Assembly: GCA_028719205.1 (NCBI GenBank)
Contig: JAQUKH010000002.1
Location: 1 to 64,000, forward strand
Source: a bacterium
GTDB lineage: Bacteria > JACRDZ01 > JAQUKH01
Length of the DNA: 64,000 nucleotides
Reading direction: 5' to 3'
In this document: piece by piece, positions 49,356 to 58,337 of the stretch
Layout of the letters: every line of letters begins with the position of its first letter
Numbering within the stretch: position 1 is the first letter of the stretch
Position numbers and translations under genes: made by a program
Notes under the pieces: model-generated
Databases searched by the model: none
Told to the model about the DNA's origin: nothing
The model's input: only the letters and a program-made list of their open reading frames with translations

Positions 49356-49781
49356 ATGCAAAAATATGAATTTTTTGACCATGAATCGGATGTCGGAGTA
49401 AAAGTTGAGGCTGATAACATCAGTAATTTATTTGCCGGCAGTGCGGAAGCTTTGTTTAATTTGATCGGCAGGAAGATCGAGAGAGGGAAAAAATTCCATT
49501 TTGATATAGATCTTTCCGCCGAGTCAATGGAAGAGCTTTTAGTCAGTTGGCTTAATGAATTGATCTTTCGTTTTGAGGCTGAAGATTTATTTTGTAAGGA
49601 GTTTATTACAAAAATTTCAGAGCGGGATCAAAAATATTTTATCAACGCGCAGATTAGAGGAGAAAAAATAATCTGGGGGAGCGATGAGATACATCATGAA
49701 GTAAAATCCGCGACATACCATCAATTAAAAGTTGTTGAAAAAGAGGGGAAATATTCTGTGAAAATTGTTTTTGATTTGTAA
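49356..49781 (+). CDS. Archease
   Basis: 141 residues: 'YEFFDHESDVGVKVEADNISNLFAGSAEALFNLI' with the metal-binding Asp/His start, 'LLVSWLNELIFRFEAEDLFC', 'EVKSATYHQLKV' and the C-terminal 'KIVFDL' whose last Asp helps coordinate metal. Archease activates the RNA ligase RtcB and helps its guanylylation. No rtcB is in the window. AAGGT site before ATG. Confidence 0.93.
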   Translation: MQKYEFFDHESDVGVKVEADNISNLFAGSAEALFNLIGRKIERGKKFHFDIDLSAESMEELLVSWLNELIFRFEAEDLFCKEFITKISERDQKYFINAQIRGEKIIWGSDEIHHEVKSATYHQLKVVEKEGKYSVKIVFDL

Positions 49782-49867
49782 GCGCGTTGATCGTTATAAG
49801 TTTTATTTCACTTGGCTATCCCGGGCCGAATGAGCAAATGATCAAATCCAAAAGAAGCATGGCGAAG

Positions 49868-50476
49868 TTATTCATTGGGAGAAATTTTAGACACCTGATA
49901 CCGTATTATCGTCTGATACTTTTTCGGATTTCCTTTAAAGAACATTCCCGGCCCTTTTAAATATTCTTCTTCATGCGGCCCCATGATTTTATAACCTTCG
50001 TCGTTGATAAATTTATGCAGTTTTTCAATAGCCGGAGTTTCTTCGCTGTATGGCCCGATGTAAAGTATTTCCGCGATAATGCCGTATTCCCAATATTCGA
50101 TCCTTGCGGACAGGGAAGATCTTTCTTTTTCGGCTGGAAGGGTTTCCACAGTTTCAGGTATCTGCAATCCGTAAATTCCGACCCATTCGTTTTTAGGGGT
50201 CTCAGGCGGTTTAGGCCAGCGTGCCCGCGGCGCGGATATTTTTAATCCCTTTGAAATTTTTTTAAGTTTATAAAATGCTTTGAAAAGAGTTTTGAATGCC
50301 TGTCCGCTGACTACATTCGGGTCTCCGGTAACTTCAACCACAAGCATTTTTTCTCTGGGAAAAGCCGTTATTTTGGGATCTTTTAAGTATTCATATTCCT
50401 TAAAGTTATTTGACGGGAAAAGAAAAAATAGTACAACAATGAACGCGATAATAATTGCTATTGAAATTCTTATCAT
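49868..50476 (-). CDS. Membrane-anchored GyrI-like ligand-binding protein
   Basis: About 202 residues: one N-terminal span ('MIRISIAIIIAFIVVLFFLFP') and a GyrI/SOUL-type domain with duplicated alpha-beta halves ('EKMLVVEVTGDPNVVSGQAFKTLFKAFYKL', 'YGIIAEILYIGPYSEETPAIEKLHKFINDEGYKIMGPHEEEYL'). Such domains bind hydrophobic small molecules; the anchored form faces outward. ATG 50476 has a better spaced AAGGAG (8 nt) than ATG 50482. It follows yceH on the same strand. Confidence 0.8.
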   Translation of the reverse strand: MIRISIAIIIAFIVVLFFLFPSNNFKEYEYLKDPKITAFPREKMLVVEVTGDPNVVSGQAFKTLFKAFYKLKKISKGLKISAPRARWPKPPETPKNEWVGIYGLQIPETVETLPAEKERSSLSARIEYWEYGIIAEILYIGPYSEETPAIEKLHKFINDEGYKIMGPHEEEYLKGPGMFFKGNPKKYQTIIRYQVSKISPNE

Positions 50477-50488
50477 GACCATTTCTCC

Positions 50489-51142
50489 TTATTCAAACTG
50501 TTTTTTAAATCCCGCGAATTGATCTTTCAGTATTTCAACCTCTTTTTGCAGTGACGCGATATTTTGTTCAAGGATATCTATTCTTTTATTTTCAGATTGG
50601 ACTTCTATAGCTGCTGCTTCAGGAGGCGGGGTCAGATTGACGGACACTTCGCCGCAGAAAAGATGGGCGTACCTGCGCTCTTTACGTCCTGCCTCGCGCG
50701 GAAGGTGCGTGACATATGGGCCAAATGCCGGATCCATAAGTGTTTGCAGGACTGCTTCAACCTCGCCCAGGTCTTTAAATTTATGCATCCGTTCCGTATG
50801 TGTCCGCAATTCCCCCAGTGTCTGCGGCCCGCGCAGAAAAAGCTCGCAGATTACCGGCAATTGCAGCGAAGAAAATTTAAGGGTTTCCATATTATGCTTA
50901 TACTTTGGCACACGGCCTTCCATGGTTGTAGTATGCCATACCAAAAGTTTAGCCCGAAGGTTGTCCAACGCGCGGACTATGGTTGTTTCATCAAGCTTCA
51001 TTACCGGATCCCGGTTTGATTTCTGGTTGCAGGCATTAGTAAGGGCATTTAAGGAAAGCGGATAATATTCCGGCGTAGTAATTTCTTTTTCAATTAAAGA
51101 TCCCAATACGCGCGCTTCAACAGCAGTAAGTATGATGTCCAT
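50489..51142 (-). CDS. yceH: YceH-family (DUF480) protein
   Basis: 217 residues. 'TAVEARVLGSLIEKEITTPEYYPLSLNALTNACNQKSNRDPVM' is the family signature, followed by tandem winged-helix folds ('LDETTIVRALDNLRAKLLV', 'LFLRGPQTLGELRTHTERMHKF') and a C-terminal coiled coil (about 190-215). DNA binding is likely, function unknown. AAGGAG precedes the start. It likely forms an operon with the GyrI-like gene. Confidence 0.93.
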   Translation of the reverse strand: MDIILTAVEARVLGSLIEKEITTPEYYPLSLNALTNACNQKSNRDPVMKLDETTIVRALDNLRAKLLVWHTTTMEGRVPKYKHNMETLKFSSLQLPVICELFLRGPQTLGELRTHTERMHKFKDLGEVEAVLQTLMDPAFGPYVTHLPREAGRKERRYAHLFCGEVSVNLTPPPEAAAIEVQSENKRIDILEQNIASLQKEVEILKDQFAGFKKQFE

Positions 51143-51287
51143 GCGGATCTCCTTTTTTAAACTTACACAATATATTCTATATGTTTTTATTTTTTTTGTC
51201 CATTAATGATTTGGAAAGCCAATTCTTATTGACAAGGTAGGGATGTAAGTGTTAATGTAAACAACATAAATTAAGAAGGAGAATATT

Positions 51288-52034
51288 ATGAGTTACGAAT
51301 TGCTTAATCTTGAAAGGTTAAATATAAAAGTTAAAAAAACAGTTGAAGAATTTTGCCGGAAATTACTGGAGGAAAGACTGTCGCTGATAGAATCTATTAT
51401 TTTATACGGAAGCGCTACAGGGCTGGATTTTATCGAAGGGAAATCAAATATTAATATTTTATTAATAGTAAAAGATCCGGATCTTTCGCTGTTCCAGCCG
51501 GTTTTAAAATTATTTGAAAATTACGCTAAAAAAGGATTAGTCCCTCCGCTAATTTTTACTTCTGAAGAGATAAAAAATTCAGCGGATGTTTTTCCGATCG
51601 AATTTCTGGATATTAAAGAAAATCATATTTTATTATTTGGAAAAGATCTGTTTGTAGATCTGGATATTCCCGTCGGCAATTTAAGGCTGCAATGCGAGTC
51701 TGAATTAAAAGGAAAGATCATCCGGCTAAGGCAGATATATCTGGAGCGCGGGCGGCAGTCAAAAGAGATCGAGAAAATGATCAGCTCGACTTTTTCATCT
51801 TTTATCCCGATATTCAAAAATTTGATCAGATTAAAAAATAAAATTCCTCCACAGGACAAGCAGGGTATTGTTAATATGTTGTGCCGGGAGTTTGGGCTGG
51901 AAAATGAGGTTTTAATTACTATCCTGCGTGACAGAAAGGGAGACGGAAAGATAGACGGCAAAGACGCGTCGGACTTTTTGGGAAAATATTTATCCTTGTT
52001 AACTAAGCTTGCCAATATGGTAGATAAAATATGA
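51288..52034 (+). CDS. Nucleotidyltransferase-fold protein with lost catalytic aspartates
   Basis: 248 residues. An N-terminal Pol-beta/MNT-type fold is suggested by 'LIESIILYGSATGLDFIEGKSNINILLIV', where the Gly-Ser motif is present but the metal-binding D-x-D is N-x-N. A helical C-terminal domain follows. Probably catalytically dead; possibly a nucleotide or protein-binding scaffold. GAAGGAG upstream; it overlaps the TPM gene by 4 nt, and lemA lies after that, so the three form one envelope-related operon. Confidence 0.7.
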   Translation: MSYELLNLERLNIKVKKTVEEFCRKLLEERLSLIESIILYGSATGLDFIEGKSNINILLIVKDPDLSLFQPVLKLFENYAKKGLVPPLIFTSEEIKNSADVFPIEFLDIKENHILLFGKDLFVDLDIPVGNLRLQCESELKGKIIRLRQIYLERGRQSKEIEKMISSTFSSFIPIFKNLIRLKNKIPPQDKQGIVNMLCREFGLENEVLITILRDRKGDGKIDGKDASDFLGKYLSLLTKLANMVDKI

Positions 52035-52786
52035 GAAAAAATGTAATTTTATTTTTTTCTGTGATTATTTTTATTTTATGTTTTTCAAAGGCAGGGGTAA
52101 CAGCCGCTGGAGCAGAGTATCCTTCACAGGTTGGATATATCAATGATTATGCGAATGTAATTTCCGCGGACGACAACAGGCTTATGTCTGGTCTGATACA
52201 GGAGTTAAAGGATAAAACAAAGGCGGAGATCGCCGTGGTAACCTTGCCCACGATCGGCGAGGAGACTGTTGAAACATACGCGGTAAAGCTTTTTGAAAAA
52301 TGGAAGCCAGGAGAAAAAGGGAAAGATACCGGAATATTGATCTTGCTCGCGATCAAGGAAAGAAAGATAAAGATCGAGGTTGGTTATGGGCTTGAGGGCG
52401 TTATCCCTGACGGATTAGCGGGCCAGATCATAGATCAGGCGATGATCCCGTCTTTGAAAGCAGGCGATTTTAGTACAGGATTAAAAAATGGCACAATGGA
52501 AGTTGTCAGGCTGATCGCGCAGGAGTATAAGGTAAAAATTGAAGGTGCCGTCAGTAATAGGACTGAAGAAACAAAAATCAGTCCATTAGAAGTTTTATTC
52601 CTGCTGGTTTTTGGTATTTTTTTTGTTATCGGGAGCAGGAGAAGAAGAGGTTCCCATGGCGGATATGGAGGGTATTGGGGCGGTGGATTTGGCGGCGGTG
52701 GAGGTTTCGGCGGAGGAAGCGGGGGTGGATTTGGCGGTTTTGGAGGCGGTTTCAGCGGAGGGGGCGGGGCGAGCAGGGGATTTTAA
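52031..52786 (+). CDS. TPM-domain membrane protein with glycine-rich tail
   Basis: 251 residues: signal peptide (about 1-26), TPM domain (about 32-165, 'VGYINDYANVISADDNRLMSGLIQELKDKTKAEIAVVTLP', 'DTGILILLAIKERKIKIEVGYGLEGVIPD'), a membrane span near 190-205, basic turn 'SRRRRGS' and a long Gly/Phe/Ser tail ending in a repeated GGGFGG pattern. TPM proteins (YgcG, Psb32) face the periplasm and commonly pair with LemA, as here. Confidence 0.9.
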   Translation: MRKNVILFFSVIIFILCFSKAGVTAAGAEYPSQVGYINDYANVISADDNRLMSGLIQELKDKTKAEIAVVTLPTIGEETVETYAVKLFEKWKPGEKGKDTGILILLAIKERKIKIEVGYGLEGVIPDGLAGQIIDQAMIPSLKAGDFSTGLKNGTMEVVRLIAQEYKVKIEGAVSNRTEETKISPLEVLFLLVFGIFFVIGSRRRRGSHGGYGGYWGGGFGGGGGFGGGSGGGFGGFGGGFSGGGGASRGF

Positions 52787-52833
52787 TAAAAATTCAAAAT
52801 TAAAAATTAAAATTATTTAATAAAGGAGGAGTT

Positions 52834-53412
52834 ATGTCGAAAACAACAGGAATTATTCTGGGGGTAATAGCCGCAATAGTTTTATTTACCGGGCTATCTT
52901 TTATTGGCGGGTTAAATACGGTGGTGACAAAGGATGAGGCAGTTAAATCCGCATGGGCGCAGGTGGAAAATCAATTAAAAAGAAGGAGTGACCTTATCCC
53001 GAATCTTGTAAACACAGTAAAAGGATTCGCGGCGCATGAAGAAAAAGCAATTACTGAAGTTGCTGAAGCAAGAAGCAAACTTGCCGGCGCGTTTGACACC
53101 AAAGCTCCTATTAATGAAAAAATCGAAGCGGCTAAAGGCATGGAAGGCGCGTTATCAAGGCTTTTGATGGTAGTTGAAAATTATCCTAATCTTAAAGCTG
53201 ACCAGAATTTTATCCGCCTTCAGGATGAATTGGCAGGGACGGAAAATCGTATCGCAGTGGAGCGTATGCGTTTTAACCAGAGCGTAAATGATCTTAATAC
53301 CTATATCAGAAAAATTCCGGGAAGCATGTTCGCGGGTTTTAAAGGATTAAAAGAAGCGCCTTATTATGAACCTGAAAAGAAGGACCTGGTTGTACCGGAA
53401 GTAAAATTCTGA
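52834..53412 (+). CDS. lemA: LemA family protein
   Basis: 192 residues: one N-terminal span (about 5-25) and the helical LemA domain ('DEAVKSAWAQVENQLKRRSDLIPNLVNTVKGFAAHEEKAITEVAEAR', 'NLKADQNFIRLQDELAGTENRIAVERMRFNQSVNDLNTYIR', 'PYYEPEK'). Membrane-anchored, usually linked to TPM proteins; role unclear. Strong AAAGGAGGA site. Confidence 0.95.
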   Translation: MSKTTGIILGVIAAIVLFTGLSFIGGLNTVVTKDEAVKSAWAQVENQLKRRSDLIPNLVNTVKGFAAHEEKAITEVAEARSKLAGAFDTKAPINEKIEAAKGMEGALSRLLMVVENYPNLKADQNFIRLQDELAGTENRIAVERMRFNQSVNDLNTYIRKIPGSMFAGFKGLKEAPYYEPEKKDLVVPEVKF

Positions 53413-53431
53413 TAAAAATATTTTTTAGGAT

Positions 53432-54082
53432 TTATTTTTCCAGATAAATATCTTCTTTCGCGTCGATGGGAAACGCGTTGAGATGGGACGAGTCATTGAT
53501 TCCTGTAATATATAATTTTTTGTCATAACCCTGTATGTAAGTTATTCCTGTATTTGTCAGAGACATTCTTGTGATGAGTTTGTTGAAATTGCCTTTAAGT
53601 ATATAGGCAATGACCGCCGTTATTGTGCCGGCGTGAGCGACAATGATAACATTGTCGCCTTCTTTGTGGTTTTTTAATATTTTTTTGAACACATTGTTTA
53701 TTCTTTTTCTGAATTCCGGTATGTTTTCAGCTCCCGGGATCAGTGTCTTTGTGGGGTTTTTGCGCCATTTTTTATAATCACCGTTGTATTCCAGATTTAC
53801 TTCGTCAGGAGTTTTTCCCTCCCATTCACCAAGATATATCTCCGCGAGGTCTTTGTGAAAAGAGATTGGGAGCCCGAGATGGCTCGATATTAATTCAGCG
53901 GTTTGTTTCGCCCTTAAGAGTTCAGAACAATAAATAAAATTATATTTGTCTTTTGAAAGGCTTTTGGCCAAGAGTTCAACCTGCCGTATTCCGGTCGGCG
54001 AAAGTGCCGGATCGCTCTGCCCCTGAATTTTATTTTCACCATTTAATATTGATTCACCGTGACGGATCAGATATATTTTCAT
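53432..54082 (-). CDS. Histidine phosphatase (phosphoglycerate-mutase-like)
   Basis: 216 residues with the catalytic 'LIRHGESILNGENKIQGQSDPALSPTG' (RHG), 'YCSELLRAKQTAEL', 'LAEIYLGEWEGKTPDEV' (acid residue) and 'VIIVAHAGTITAV' (second His). Likely a small-molecule phosphatase such as CobC or a broad-range phosphatase rather than glycolytic mutase. It is divergent from ubiE. Confidence 0.93.
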   Translation of the reverse strand: MKIYLIRHGESILNGENKIQGQSDPALSPTGIRQVELLAKSLSKDKYNFIYCSELLRAKQTAELISSHLGLPISFHKDLAEIYLGEWEGKTPDEVNLEYNGDYKKWRKNPTKTLIPGAENIPEFRKRINNVFKKILKNHKEGDNVIIVAHAGTITAVIAYILKGNFNKLITRMSLTNTGITYIQGYDKKLYITGINDSSHLNAFPIDAKEDIYLEK

Positions 54083-54091
54083 ATTATTGAA

Positions 54092-54120
54092 TTGATTTTA
54101 ATAAAAGAAAATATTATAAT
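54092..54120 (+). promoter_or_regulatory. Promoter of ubiE/menG
   Basis: TTGATT (54092-54097), 17-nt spacer, TATAAT (54115-54120). It lies between a possible upstream start (54059) and the chosen ATG 54173, supporting the latter. Confidence 0.65.
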
Positions 54121-54172
54121 ATATTTTAAAAGAAAAATCCATTGTTTTAAATCAAAAAATCCGGGGTTGATA

Positions 54173-54946
54173 ATGTCCGATAAAAAACTATTAACAGGCG
54201 AAGCAATGAAGCAGGCGGTTCAGGAGATGAACCGGCCCGAAAACAGGGAAATGAAATATAAGTATGTCCAGGGGATGTTTAATTCTATCGCCCCGAGTTA
54301 TGACCTGATGAATACAGTTGCCTCTTTTGGCATACATTATTTATGGCGGAATAAAGCGGTGAAAATGGCAGGAGTTAAACAGGGAAATACGGCGCTTGAT
54401 ATCTGCTGCGGAACAGGGGATTTTTCTATCGCGCTTGCCAAGGCTGTCGGAGCGAACGGCAAGGTTAACGGCCTGGATTTTTCCTCGGGGATGATAAAAA
54501 AAGCCAAAGAAAAAATTGTTGGGACTAAGTTTGAAAAGATCATTTCGTTTCAGGAAGGAAACGCCGAACAGCTTCCTTTCCCTGATAATACCTTTGATTT
54601 TTGCACAGTAAGCTGTGGAATAAGGAATCTTACGGATCTTTCCCGCGGATTTTCTGAAATGAGGCGTGTTGTTAAACCGGGGGGGAAGGTTTTATGCCTT
54701 GACCTTGGCCGTCCGGCAATTCCTATATTCAGGACGATCTACTTATTTTACTTTTTTAAGGTGGTTCCGTTCTTTGGCCAGATCATCAGCAATCAAAGGG
54801 AGGCATATACCTATTTGCCTGAATCACTTAATACGTTTCCCCCGCAGGAAGAGCTTAAAAAGCTCATGGAAAATGTAGGGCTGAAAAATGTCCGTTATAA
54901 AAATTTCTTTGGCGGCGCTATGGCCCTGCATATCGGAGCCAAGTAA
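54173..54946 (+). CDS. ubiE: UbiE/MenG-type quinone C-methyltransferase
   Basis: 257 residues of class I methyltransferase: 'YKYVQGMFNSIAPSYDLMNTVASFGIHYLWR' (UbiE signature 1), 'ALDICCGTGDFSIALA' (SAM loop), 'EGNAEQLPFPDNTFDFCTVSCGIRNLTDLSRGFSEMRRVVKPGGK' (signature 2 includes 'NLTD'). It methylates demethylmenaquinone or its ubiquinone counterpart; menaquinone is likely in an anaerobe. The GGGG-type ribosome site is weak. Confidence 0.95.
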   Translation: MSDKKLLTGEAMKQAVQEMNRPENREMKYKYVQGMFNSIAPSYDLMNTVASFGIHYLWRNKAVKMAGVKQGNTALDICCGTGDFSIALAKAVGANGKVNGLDFSSGMIKKAKEKIVGTKFEKIISFQEGNAEQLPFPDNTFDFCTVSCGIRNLTDLSRGFSEMRRVVKPGGKVLCLDLGRPAIPIFRTIYLFYFFKVVPFFGQIISNQREAYTYLPESLNTFPPQEELKKLMENVGLKNVRYKNFFGGAMALHIGAK

Positions 54947-54965
54947 ATCGATTTCCTGTTCACGA

Positions 54966-55790
54966 TCAGATATAGTCCTTTAGTTCTTTCTTTAAAAATT
55001 CAAAGGCCTCGTCTACATCATCAAAAAAATGAAAAAGTTTCAGGTCTTTTCTGCTGATAGTATTATATTTTATCATCTCTTCGAAATTTATAACTTTTTT
55101 CCAGTAATCCGTTCCGAATAATATCACCGGCAATTTCTTCTGTACCTTTCCGGTTTGTATCAGCGTAAGGATCTCTGTCATTTCATCTAAAGTCCCGAAT
55201 CCGCCCGGGAAAACTATTAATGCTTTAGCCATATAGGCAAACCAGAATTTGCGGATAAAAAAATAGTGGAATTCAAAGGATAACTCTTCAGTTATATATT
55301 TATTGATTACCTGCTCAAATGGGAGGCTTATATTAAAGCCTATTGATCTCCCGCCGGCTTCAGAGGCCCCTTGATTTACCGCCCCCATAATTCCTCCTCC
55401 TCCCCCTGTGCACATTAACAGCCGGCTTTTATTCTTTGTAGTTTGTTTAGCCCAATGGGTTAATTTGCAAGATAAAGAACGGGCCTTTTCATAATATTGG
55501 GACATATATTGATCTGTCTTAGCTGACCTAAGATTCACAAGCAATTTTTTGCCGGGATTTTTTTTCGCCTCGCAAAGTTTTTGTATTTTTAATAAATTTT
55601 TTTCAGCGATAGTTTTTGATTTGATCCGTGCTGAGCCAAAAAACACTATTGTGTTTTCCACATTATATTTGTGAAGCCTCGATTTGGGTTCAGTAAGTTC
55701 GCATAATACCCTTATGGTTCTGGCATCATGACTTCGTAAAAATTCCAGGTTTTGGTATGCTTTAACTGCAGGTTTTATCATTTTTTTCAC
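54966..55790 (-). CDS. LOG-family (lysine decarboxylase-like Rossmann) protein
   Basis: 274 residues. 'VFFGSARIKSKT', 'LMCTGGGGGIMGAVNQGASEAGG' and 'VFPGGFGTLDEMTEILTLIQTGK' carry the PGGxGTxxE motif of the TIGR00730/LOG group, whose tested members release ribose phosphate from nucleotide monophosphates. It is the longer bacterial form with an N-terminal helical extension. Divergent from pcrA. Confidence 0.93.
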   Translation of the reverse strand: MKKMIKPAVKAYQNLEFLRSHDARTIRVLCELTEPKSRLHKYNVENTIVFFGSARIKSKTIAEKNLLKIQKLCEAKKNPGKKLLVNLRSAKTDQYMSQYYEKARSLSCKLTHWAKQTTKNKSRLLMCTGGGGGIMGAVNQGASEAGGRSIGFNISLPFEQVINKYITEELSFEFHYFFIRKFWFAYMAKALIVFPGGFGTLDEMTEILTLIQTGKVQKKLPVILFGTDYWKKVINFEEMIKYNTISRKDLKLFHFFDDVDEAFEFLKKELKDYI

Positions 55791-55897
55791 CTTTCTTTTT
55801 GAATTTATTTTCTTGCAATTTTACTGAAAATATCATATCATATATAACTATATCGTTTCCCCTATATATTAACTTTAGAATAGTGCAGGAAATTCAG

Positions 55898-58045
55898 ATG
55901 GGTATTTCTTCGATTTTGAATTCAAAACAGAGAGAAGCTGTAGAGTATTTAGAAGGCCCTCTTCTAATATTGGCGGGAGCCGGCAGCGGGAAGACGAGAA
56001 CTATAACTCACCGCATTGCCTATCTTATTGATGATGTCGGAATTCCTTCAAGTAAATTATTCGCCGCTACTTTTACAAATAAAGCGGCTGATGAAATGAA
56101 AGAACGGATCCACGGCCTAGTTAAAAATCAAAGCGATGGCCTATGGATCGGAACCTTTCATTCTACCTGCGTAAGGATCCTTCGGAATTACCTTAAAGAA
56201 AAAAATAAATCAAATTATTTTGCCATATACAGCGCGAGCGACCAGTTCCATTTGATCAGAGAATGCATGAAAGAATTGGTAATAGATGAAAAACGGTTTA
56301 ATCCGGCCACGTTCGTATCTAAAATATCTCAGTCTAAAAACAGGCTTATCGGAGCGGAAGAATATAATAAAAATGTCAGTGATTATCTGGAAGGAACGAT
56401 CGGCCGCGTTTATAAACTTTACCAGGAAAAGTTAAGAGAAAATAACGCCTTTGATTTTGATGACCTGATCATGGAGTCTGTCCTGCTTCTCGAAAATGAC
56501 CGCGCTGTCAGGGAATATTATCAGGAAAAATTTTCTCATGTTCTGGTGGATGAATATCAGGACACGAACAGGGCTCAATACCGCTTAATAATGCTTATAA
56601 CTCCAAAAGATAAAAATATATGCGTTGTCGGTGATGAGGATCAGTCCATTTATCAGTGGCGCGGCGCGGATATAAACAACATATTGGACTTTGAAAAAGA
56701 TTTTCAAAACGTGAAAATAATCCGGTTAGAGGAAAATTACCGGTCGACCCAGACTATTTTGAACGCGGCTAACGTGCTCGTAAAGAATAACCGTGAAAGA
56801 AAAGGGAAAAATCTCTGGACAAAAAATAAAAAGGGTGAAAAAATAAATTACTTTTTATTTGAAACGGAGCATAAGGAAGCCGAATTTATCGTTCAAAAAG
56901 TAATTGAATTCCATAAAGAACATAAAATTCCATATTCGCATTTTTCTGTTTTTTACAGGACTCATGTCCAATCCCGCGTTATAGAAGATATTTTGCGCCA
57001 AAACAATATTTTTTATACTATTGTCGGCGGGGTAAGATTTTATGAGCGTAAAGAGATAAAAGATATTGTAGCGTACCTCCGGGTAATATTTAATCCTCAT
57101 GAAACTATCAGCCTTAAAAGGATAATAAATGTCCCCCGGAGAGGAATAGGGGAAACTACAATTGAAGAGATTTATAATTTTTTAAAAGATAAAAAAATAA
57201 GTTTTTATGACGCGCTTAAAAGAAGCGGTGAGATCCCGAATATTTCGGGCCGTACTAGAGAAAAAATAAAAGAATTCATCTCTTTAATGGAAAAACTGCA
57301 GGCCTTAAAAAATGAATGTCCTTCAAGGATATTATCAGAGGTTTTAGGGGCAACTAAATACAAGGAAAAAGTTATTCAGACGGATACTGTTTACAGCGAA
57401 GAAAGAGAAGAGAGCCTGGAAGAATTTTCTTCAGCTATAAAACAATATGAGTTAAAAAATACGGATGTGTCTCTTGGCGGATTTTTGCAGGAAATTTCCC
57501 TGGTTGCGGATATTGATACGTGGAATAAAAATAAGGAGTCCGTAACTTTAATGACCTTTCATAACGCCAAGGGATTGGAGTTCCCTATAGTTTTTATGAC
57601 TGGTATGGAAGAGGGGATTTTCCCGCATTTTAGTTCTTTTGCGAGTGATAAAGAGATGGAGGAAGAAAGGCGCCTTTGTTATGTCGGAATAACCCGGGCC
57701 AGAGAATCGCTTTTTTTGACCGCGGTTAAAAGGCGGTATTTACACGGGACAGAGGTAATGAATCCTCCTTCCAGATTTATCAAAGAGATCCCCTGTGAGT
57801 TGATAAATTGCGAGACATGTTCCTCCGGCAATGAAAGCAGGATTATTCCTGAGGTCCGGATTATTTGCGGGTATAAGGCAGGGGATATTGTAGAGCATCT
57901 AAAATGGGGACAAGGATTTATCAAGGACATTAAAGGAGACGGCGACGACGCTAAGGCAAGTATATTTTTTCATAGTGTAGGCGAGAAAGTCTTGCTGTTG
58001 AAGCTTGCGCCTATAAAAAAAATAAAGGATAAAAATGAGTGTTGA
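55898..58045 (+). CDS. pcrA: UvrD/PcrA-type 3'-5' DNA helicase
   Basis: 715 residues, superfamily 1: 'LNSKQREAV', Walker A 'LAGAGSGKTRTI', 'AATFTNKAADEMKERI', Walker B 'HVLVDEYQDTNRAQY', 'VVGDEDQSIYQWRGA', 'LEENYRST', 'TFHNAKGLEFPIV', 'CYVGITRARESL'. The tail 'VEHLKWGQGFIKDIKGDGDDAKASIFFHSVGEKVLLL' is the PcrA/UvrD Tudor-like end that binds RNA polymerase. Start at 55898 (AGGA upstream) rather than 55799. It overlaps gatC by 11 nt. Confidence 0.96.
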   Translation: MGISSILNSKQREAVEYLEGPLLILAGAGSGKTRTITHRIAYLIDDVGIPSSKLFAATFTNKAADEMKERIHGLVKNQSDGLWIGTFHSTCVRILRNYLKEKNKSNYFAIYSASDQFHLIRECMKELVIDEKRFNPATFVSKISQSKNRLIGAEEYNKNVSDYLEGTIGRVYKLYQEKLRENNAFDFDDLIMESVLLLENDRAVREYYQEKFSHVLVDEYQDTNRAQYRLIMLITPKDKNICVVGDEDQSIYQWRGADINNILDFEKDFQNVKIIRLEENYRSTQTILNAANVLVKNNRERKGKNLWTKNKKGEKINYFLFETEHKEAEFIVQKVIEFHKEHKIPYSHFSVFYRTHVQSRVIEDILRQNNIFYTIVGGVRFYERKEIKDIVAYLRVIFNPHETISLKRIINVPRRGIGETTIEEIYNFLKDKKISFYDALKRSGEIPNISGRTREKIKEFISLMEKLQALKNECPSRILSEVLGATKYKEKVIQTDTVYSEEREESLEEFSSAIKQYELKNTDVSLGGFLQEISLVADIDTWNKNKESVTLMTFHNAKGLEFPIVFMTGMEEGIFPHFSSFASDKEMEEERRLCYVGITRARESLFLTAVKRRYLHGTEVMNPPSRFIKEIPCELINCETCSSGNESRIIPEVRIICGYKAGDIVEHLKWGQGFIKDIKGDGDDAKASIFFHSVGEKVLLLKLAPIKKIKDKNEC

Positions 58046-58322
58046 TAAAGAAGTAATAAAAAAAATAGCGCGTCTGGCAAACCTCTATTATAAAGAAGAT
58101 GAATTAGATACATCGGCCAGGGAATTAAATCAGATCCTTACATATGTTGAAAAGCTGTCTAAGCTTGATACCGGCGGGATTAATCCCACCTTTCAGGTTT
58201 CTCCTATAGAAAATATTTACAGGGATGATATTGTCGGGAAATCGCTGGATTTAGAGCATGTTATGTCAAATGCTCCTGAAAAAGAAGGGAAATTTTTTAC
58301 AGTTCCAAAGATAATTGATTAA
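58035..58322 (+). CDS. gatC: Glutamyl-tRNA(Gln)/aspartyl-tRNA(Asn) amidotransferase subunit C
   Basis: 95 residues of the GatC wrap-around chain: 'KEVIKKIARLANLYYKEDELDTSARELNQILTYVEKLSKLDT', then '...NAPEKEGKFFTVPKIID'. It stabilises GatA-GatB. Starts inside the end of pcrA and is followed by gatA after 15 nt. Confidence 0.95.
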   Translation: MSVDKEVIKKIARLANLYYKEDELDTSARELNQILTYVEKLSKLDTGGINPTFQVSPIENIYRDDIVGKSLDLEHVMSNAPEKEGKFFTVPKIID

Positions 58323-58337
58323 AAATAGAGGTTTTAA

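Noticed and set aside
50564..51065. Two long open frames opposite yceH
   Set aside because: Both lie antisense to a strong family match and have no ribosome site.
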